A stretch of 59,837 nt of DNA, taken from contig NZ_BEWG01000109.1 of the NCBI RefSeq assembly GCF_002723835.1, forward strand, positions 1 to 59,837. The letters run 5' to 3'. This DNA comes from Mycobacterium sp. shizuoka-1. Its GTDB lineage: Bacteria > Actinomycetota > Actinomycetes > Mycobacteriales > Mycobacteriaceae. The notes beneath the pieces were generated by a model. The model saw only the letters and a program-made list of their open reading frames with translations. It searched no databases and was not told the origin of the DNA. Shown one piece after another: positions 57,281-59,837 of the stretch (positions within the stretch are counted from its first letter, which is position 1; the number at the start of each line of letters is the position of its first letter). The position numbers were made by a program, and so were the translations under genes.

Positions 57281-58723
57281 ATGTCGGGGCAGATGTCCCG
57301 CCAGGCGTTCGTCCGGCGGGCGCTGGGCGGACTGGCGGGTGCGGCTCTGCTGGGCTCGTGCCGGACGGTGACCCCCGAGGCGGTGTCGAGTCCGCCGGAC
57401 TGGTCTGGGCTGGGCGAGCATCTCGACGGTCGGCTGATCCTGCCGTCATCGCCGGACTACGGCCCGGCCAAAGCAATCTTCAATGCCCGCTTCGCAGGCT
57501 CCACGCCCGCGGCGGTCGTCGCGGCGGCGTCGATCGCCGACGTGCAGAAGGCGGTGACGTTCGCCGCCACCAACCACATCGGGATCAGCGTCCGCAGCGG
57601 CGGACACTCCTACATCGGTGCCTCAGCGCTCGACACGACCCTGGTCGTCGACCTGCGCCGGCTGCCCGGCGGGATCGACGTCGACACCGGACGCGACGTC
57701 GTGACGGTGGCGCCGGCAACCGATCTGGACACCCTGCAGATTCAGCTCGCGGCACGCGGGCGCTCGGTTCCGTCGGGCAGCTGCCCGACGGTCGGTGTCG
57801 CCGGCCTGACGCTGGGCGGCGGGCTGGGGTCGGACGCGCGGCGTTGCGGCCTGACCTGCGACGCGCTGGTGTCGGCGTCGCTGGTGTTACCCAGCGGTGA
57901 GAGGGTGACCGCCTCTGCCGACGATCACGACGAGCTGTTGTGGGCGCTGCGTGGCGGCGGCGGCGGCAACATCGGCGTGGTGACGTCGTTGACGTTGCGC
58001 ACTTTCCCGGCCGCCGATCGTGACGTGGTCACGATGACGTTCCCGATGGAGTCGGCGGCGACGGCGATCGTAGGTTGGCACGACTGGATCGCCACCGCCG
58101 ACCGCGACATCTGGGGCATGGTCAACGTCACCGTCGGCGACGGTCCCGGACGCGTCACGATCATCCTGGCCACCCCGTCTGGCAGCGGATCCACCGTCGC
58201 CGGCGAGATGCTCACCGCGGCCCGGCTTTCCGCGTCGTCAACGCGCACCCGCACCCTGAGCCGTGTCGACTTCGTGCGCTACTTCGAGGGCGGGGACGCC
58301 GCCCGGGTACCGCGGGCGTTCGTCGCAGGTTCGGACATCGTCGGTGAGATGACCTCGGCCGCCGCAGATTCCATCGTCGCGGCCATGGCCGCGTGGCCGC
58401 GGGAAGCCGGATCGGCGACGGCAGTGGTCGAGTCCCTGTCGGGCGCTGTCGGGGATGTCGATCCGGCGGGCAGCGCGTTTCCGTGGCGCCGCCAAGCGGC
58501 ATCGGTGCAGTGGTACACCGAGTCGAGCTCGACGGCGGTCACCGGCTGGCTGAGCGCCGCGCACCAGGCGTTGGGCTCGGCTTCGACAGGCGGCTATATC
58601 AACTATCCCGAAACCGGTGACCCGCTGGCGCGCTACCTCGGCTCGAACGTGCAGCGCTTCAACGCCGTTCGGCAGAAATACGATCCGAACCGGGTACTGC
58701 GATCAGGAATCGGCGACGGCTGA
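57281..58723 (+). CDS. BBE-type FAD-binding oxidoreductase, probable exported lipoprotein
   Basis: Flavin oxidase of 480 aa of the berberine-bridge-enzyme type. The N terminus has RRALGGLAGAALLGSC, a twin-arginine-like export signal followed by a lipobox (LLGSC). The FAD-binding PP-loop region SGGHSYIGASALD carries a His, and SGSCPTVGVAGL carries a Cys, the pair used for bicovalent FAD attachment. C-terminal BBE block: YPNRVL-type YDPNRVLRSG. TAGCAT at 57268-57273 is seven bases from the ATG, so a leaderless start is possible. Its last 21 bases overlap the convergent GH5 gene. It would oxidise an alcohol, sugar or lipid outside the cytoplasm. Confidence 0.92.
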   Translation: MSGQMSRQAFVRRALGGLAGAALLGSCRTVTPEAVSSPPDWSGLGEHLDGRLILPSSPDYGPAKAIFNARFAGSTPAAVVAAASIADVQKAVTFAATNHIGISVRSGGHSYIGASALDTTLVVDLRRLPGGIDVDTGRDVVTVAPATDLDTLQIQLAARGRSVPSGSCPTVGVAGLTLGGGLGSDARRCGLTCDALVSASLVLPSGERVTASADDHDELLWALRGGGGGNIGVVTSLTLRTFPAADRDVVTMTFPMESAATAIVGWHDWIATADRDIWGMVNVTVGDGPGRVTIILATPSGSGSTVAGEMLTAARLSASSTRTRTLSRVDFVRYFEGGDAARVPRAFVAGSDIVGEMTSAAADSIVAAMAAWPREAGSATAVVESLSGAVGDVDPAGSAFPWRRQAASVQWYTESSSTAVTGWLSAAHQALGSASTGGYINYPETGDPLARYLGSNVQRFNAVRQKYDPNRVLRSGIGDG

Positions 58724-59837
58724 GGCGACCGGGCTCACCGACACCGTGACGGTGGTTGCGCCCGGATCGGAGGCGATGACCAGCTTCGCGGCATTGGCGG
58801 CCGAGACCACGTGCCCACCCGTCACCATCACCTGATAGCCGTTCGGATACTGCACCGCCGGCACCGAGATGGTGCTCAGCGCTCCGTCGGCGAACACACC
58901 GGAGCCGTCGACCTTGGCTGTGGAGTAGCCGAATTCGAACGTGCCGTTGGTCATCGACCATGCCTTCGGGGTGCCGGACACCACCTGTGGGTAGGGCGCG
59001 GACAGGATCGCCAGGTTCCCGGTGTTGACGTTGTCGCCCACCGGCGGTAGCGCAGGGTCGTACACCAGACCCTCATCGCCGGGCGATCCGGTGATGTCGC
59101 CTTTACCGGTGTAGGCCCATTCCGCCCACCCCATCAGGTACCGGTCGCCCGAGCGCATCTCCTTGGTGAGCGTCGCGGCGTCGCTGGTGGCGCCCCACTC
59201 GTTCATCACCGCTGGGACGTTGTGCCGCGTGGAATAGTTCTGCGCTTGGACCGCAAGAGTATTGGCGATCTTCGTGCACAGCACACCGCCGATCGGCCCG
59301 CAGTAGTTGTGGAACGCCAGCACGACATACGGGTCACTGATCTGCCCCAGCAGCGCGACCGGCACACCGAGCAGGGTCGGAACTTCGGTCACTGCGGGGT
59401 TGGGTGGCTCCAGGTACAGCGGCGTGGTCGCGTCGACCGCGCGGATGGCCGCGGCCACCTGCTGATACATCGGCGTCAGTTGCTGAGTCGCGAAGAAAGA
59501 CCCGCCGAGCAGGGCCACCGGGTAGTTCGAGCCGGGGAAGGGCTCGTTCATGATGTCGTACCCGATGACGGCCGAGTCACCGGCGAAGTAGCTGGCGATG
59601 TGCTCCCAGGCCAAGGCGTAATTATCCTGCAGCCCAATCCCGTTCGGCGCGTCGGCGTTGCCCCAGAACGCGTCCCAGGCGTGGTTCATGGCGGGGTTGA
59701 CGTAGTAGTTGCCCGGGAACCCCGCGTTCGGGTTGGGGCGGCCGCCGCCATCCGACGCCCAGTCGGGCGCACCCTCGCCGTAGAACTCGCCGCTGTAGAG
59801 ATCCTGGTGCATGTCGATGATGGTGTAGATCCCGTGG
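58703..59837 (-). CDS. GH5 glycoside hydrolase (endoglycoceramidase-like), 5' end off the window
   Basis: Glycoside hydrolase clan-A protein, at least 378 aa visible. IIDMHQDLYSG, GYDIMNEPFPGS with the acid/base Glu, and AVMNEWGATS with the nucleophile Glu are the GH5 landmarks, and the layout resembles endoglycoceramidase-related proteins. A C-terminal beta domain of about 80 residues follows (about 260-369 of the visible part). The open frame continues past base 59837, so the N terminus, and any signal peptide, is missing. The last 21 bases overlap the convergent BBE-like gene. Substrate may be a glycolipid or oligosaccharide. Confidence 0.9.
   Translation of the reverse strand, partial: HGIYTIIDMHQDLYSGEFYGEGAPDWASDGGGRPNPNAGFPGNYYVNPAMNHAWDAFWGNADAPNGIGLQDNYALAWEHIASYFAGDSAVIGYDIMNEPFPGSNYPVALLGGSFFATQQLTPMYQQVAAAIRAVDATTPLYLEPPNPAVTEVPTLLGVPVALLGQISDPYVVLAFHNYCGPIGGVLCTKIANTLAVQAQNYSTRHNVPAVMNEWGATSDAATLTKEMRSGDRYLMGWAEWAYTGKGDITGSPGDEGLVYDPALPPVGDNVNTGNLAILSAPYPQVVSGTPKAWSMTNGTFEFGYSTAKVDGSGVFADGALSTISVPAVQYPNGYQVMVTGGHVVSAANAAKLVIASDPGATTVTVSVSPVASAVADS

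Noticed and set aside
1..59837. Mobile elements, CRISPR arrays, tRNA or rRNA genes
   Set aside because: I looked for transposase motifs, regularly spaced repeats and tRNA-like cloverleafs and saw none. Composition looks uniform apart from short promoter islands.

Overview
The window looks like the chromosome of a high-GC actinobacterium, most likely an environmental Mycobacterium/Mycolicibacterium or close relative. Supporting signs are a YrbE pair from an mce-type importer at the left edge, many FadD/FadE/EchA-type lipid genes, F420-type proteins (an LLM oxidoreductase and a Ddn-like protein), a P450 with its own 3Fe-4S ferredoxin, and several genes whose start codon sits where transcription should begin (leaderless genes). 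I saw no tRNA, rRNA, insertion sequence, phage gene or CRISPR array.

Layout. (1) 1-1552: yrbEA/yrbEB, reading off the left edge. (2) 2201-5989: two tandem, closely related TetR regulators, then a thiolase and an acyl-CoA dehydrogenase. (3) 6162-13419, minus strand: a P450 operon in the order SCP2-like protein, acyl-CoA ligase, P450, SDR, aldehyde dehydrogenase, ferredoxin, ferredoxin reductase. (4) 13975-19954, minus strand: SnoaL-crotonase fusion, acyl-CoA dehydrogenase, CrtI-like FAD oxidoreductase, membrane protein, LLM oxidoreductase, MaoC-like hydratase. (5) 20107-32356, minus strand: a 12-gene run, mostly with 4-base overlaps, of three crotonases, Rieske dioxygenase alpha and beta, a small protein, a thiolase, an HMG-CoA-synthase-like/DUF35 fusion, an SCP-x/Ltp-like thiolase, an SDR and two acyl-CoA ligases. 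Regions 1-5 read as uptake and CoA-dependent breakdown of a hydrophobic, probably cyclic, substrate. The substrate cannot be named from sequence.

(6) 33315-47562 is the most unusual part. Three TetR-linked units encode two AveC-like membrane proteins, three related polytopic membrane proteins resembling carotenoid-biosynthesis (CruF-like) proteins, two CrtI-like FAD oxidoreductases, a membrane protein whose paralogue sits beside another CrtI-like gene in region 4, an orphan NorE/NorF-like (cytochrome oxidase subunit III/IV-like) pair, an APH-like phosphotransferase and a CrtC/AttH-like soluble protein. A near-identical 21-base element lies about 60 bases upstream of two separate genes here and ties them into one regulon. 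I propose an uncharacterised membrane-bound lipid or isoprenoid tailoring system.

(7) 47867-59837: an FMO-like flavoprotein, an MDR dehydrogenase divergent from a GntR/FadR regulator, an operon of acyl-CoA ligase, class II aldolase and amidohydrolase with a textbook leaderless promoter, a hydroxyacid dehydrogenase/isochorismatase pair, a Ddn-like protein, an exported BBE-type flavin oxidase, and a GH5 glycosidase cut by the right edge.

All functional calls rest on motifs, length and gene order read by eye. No database search was run.
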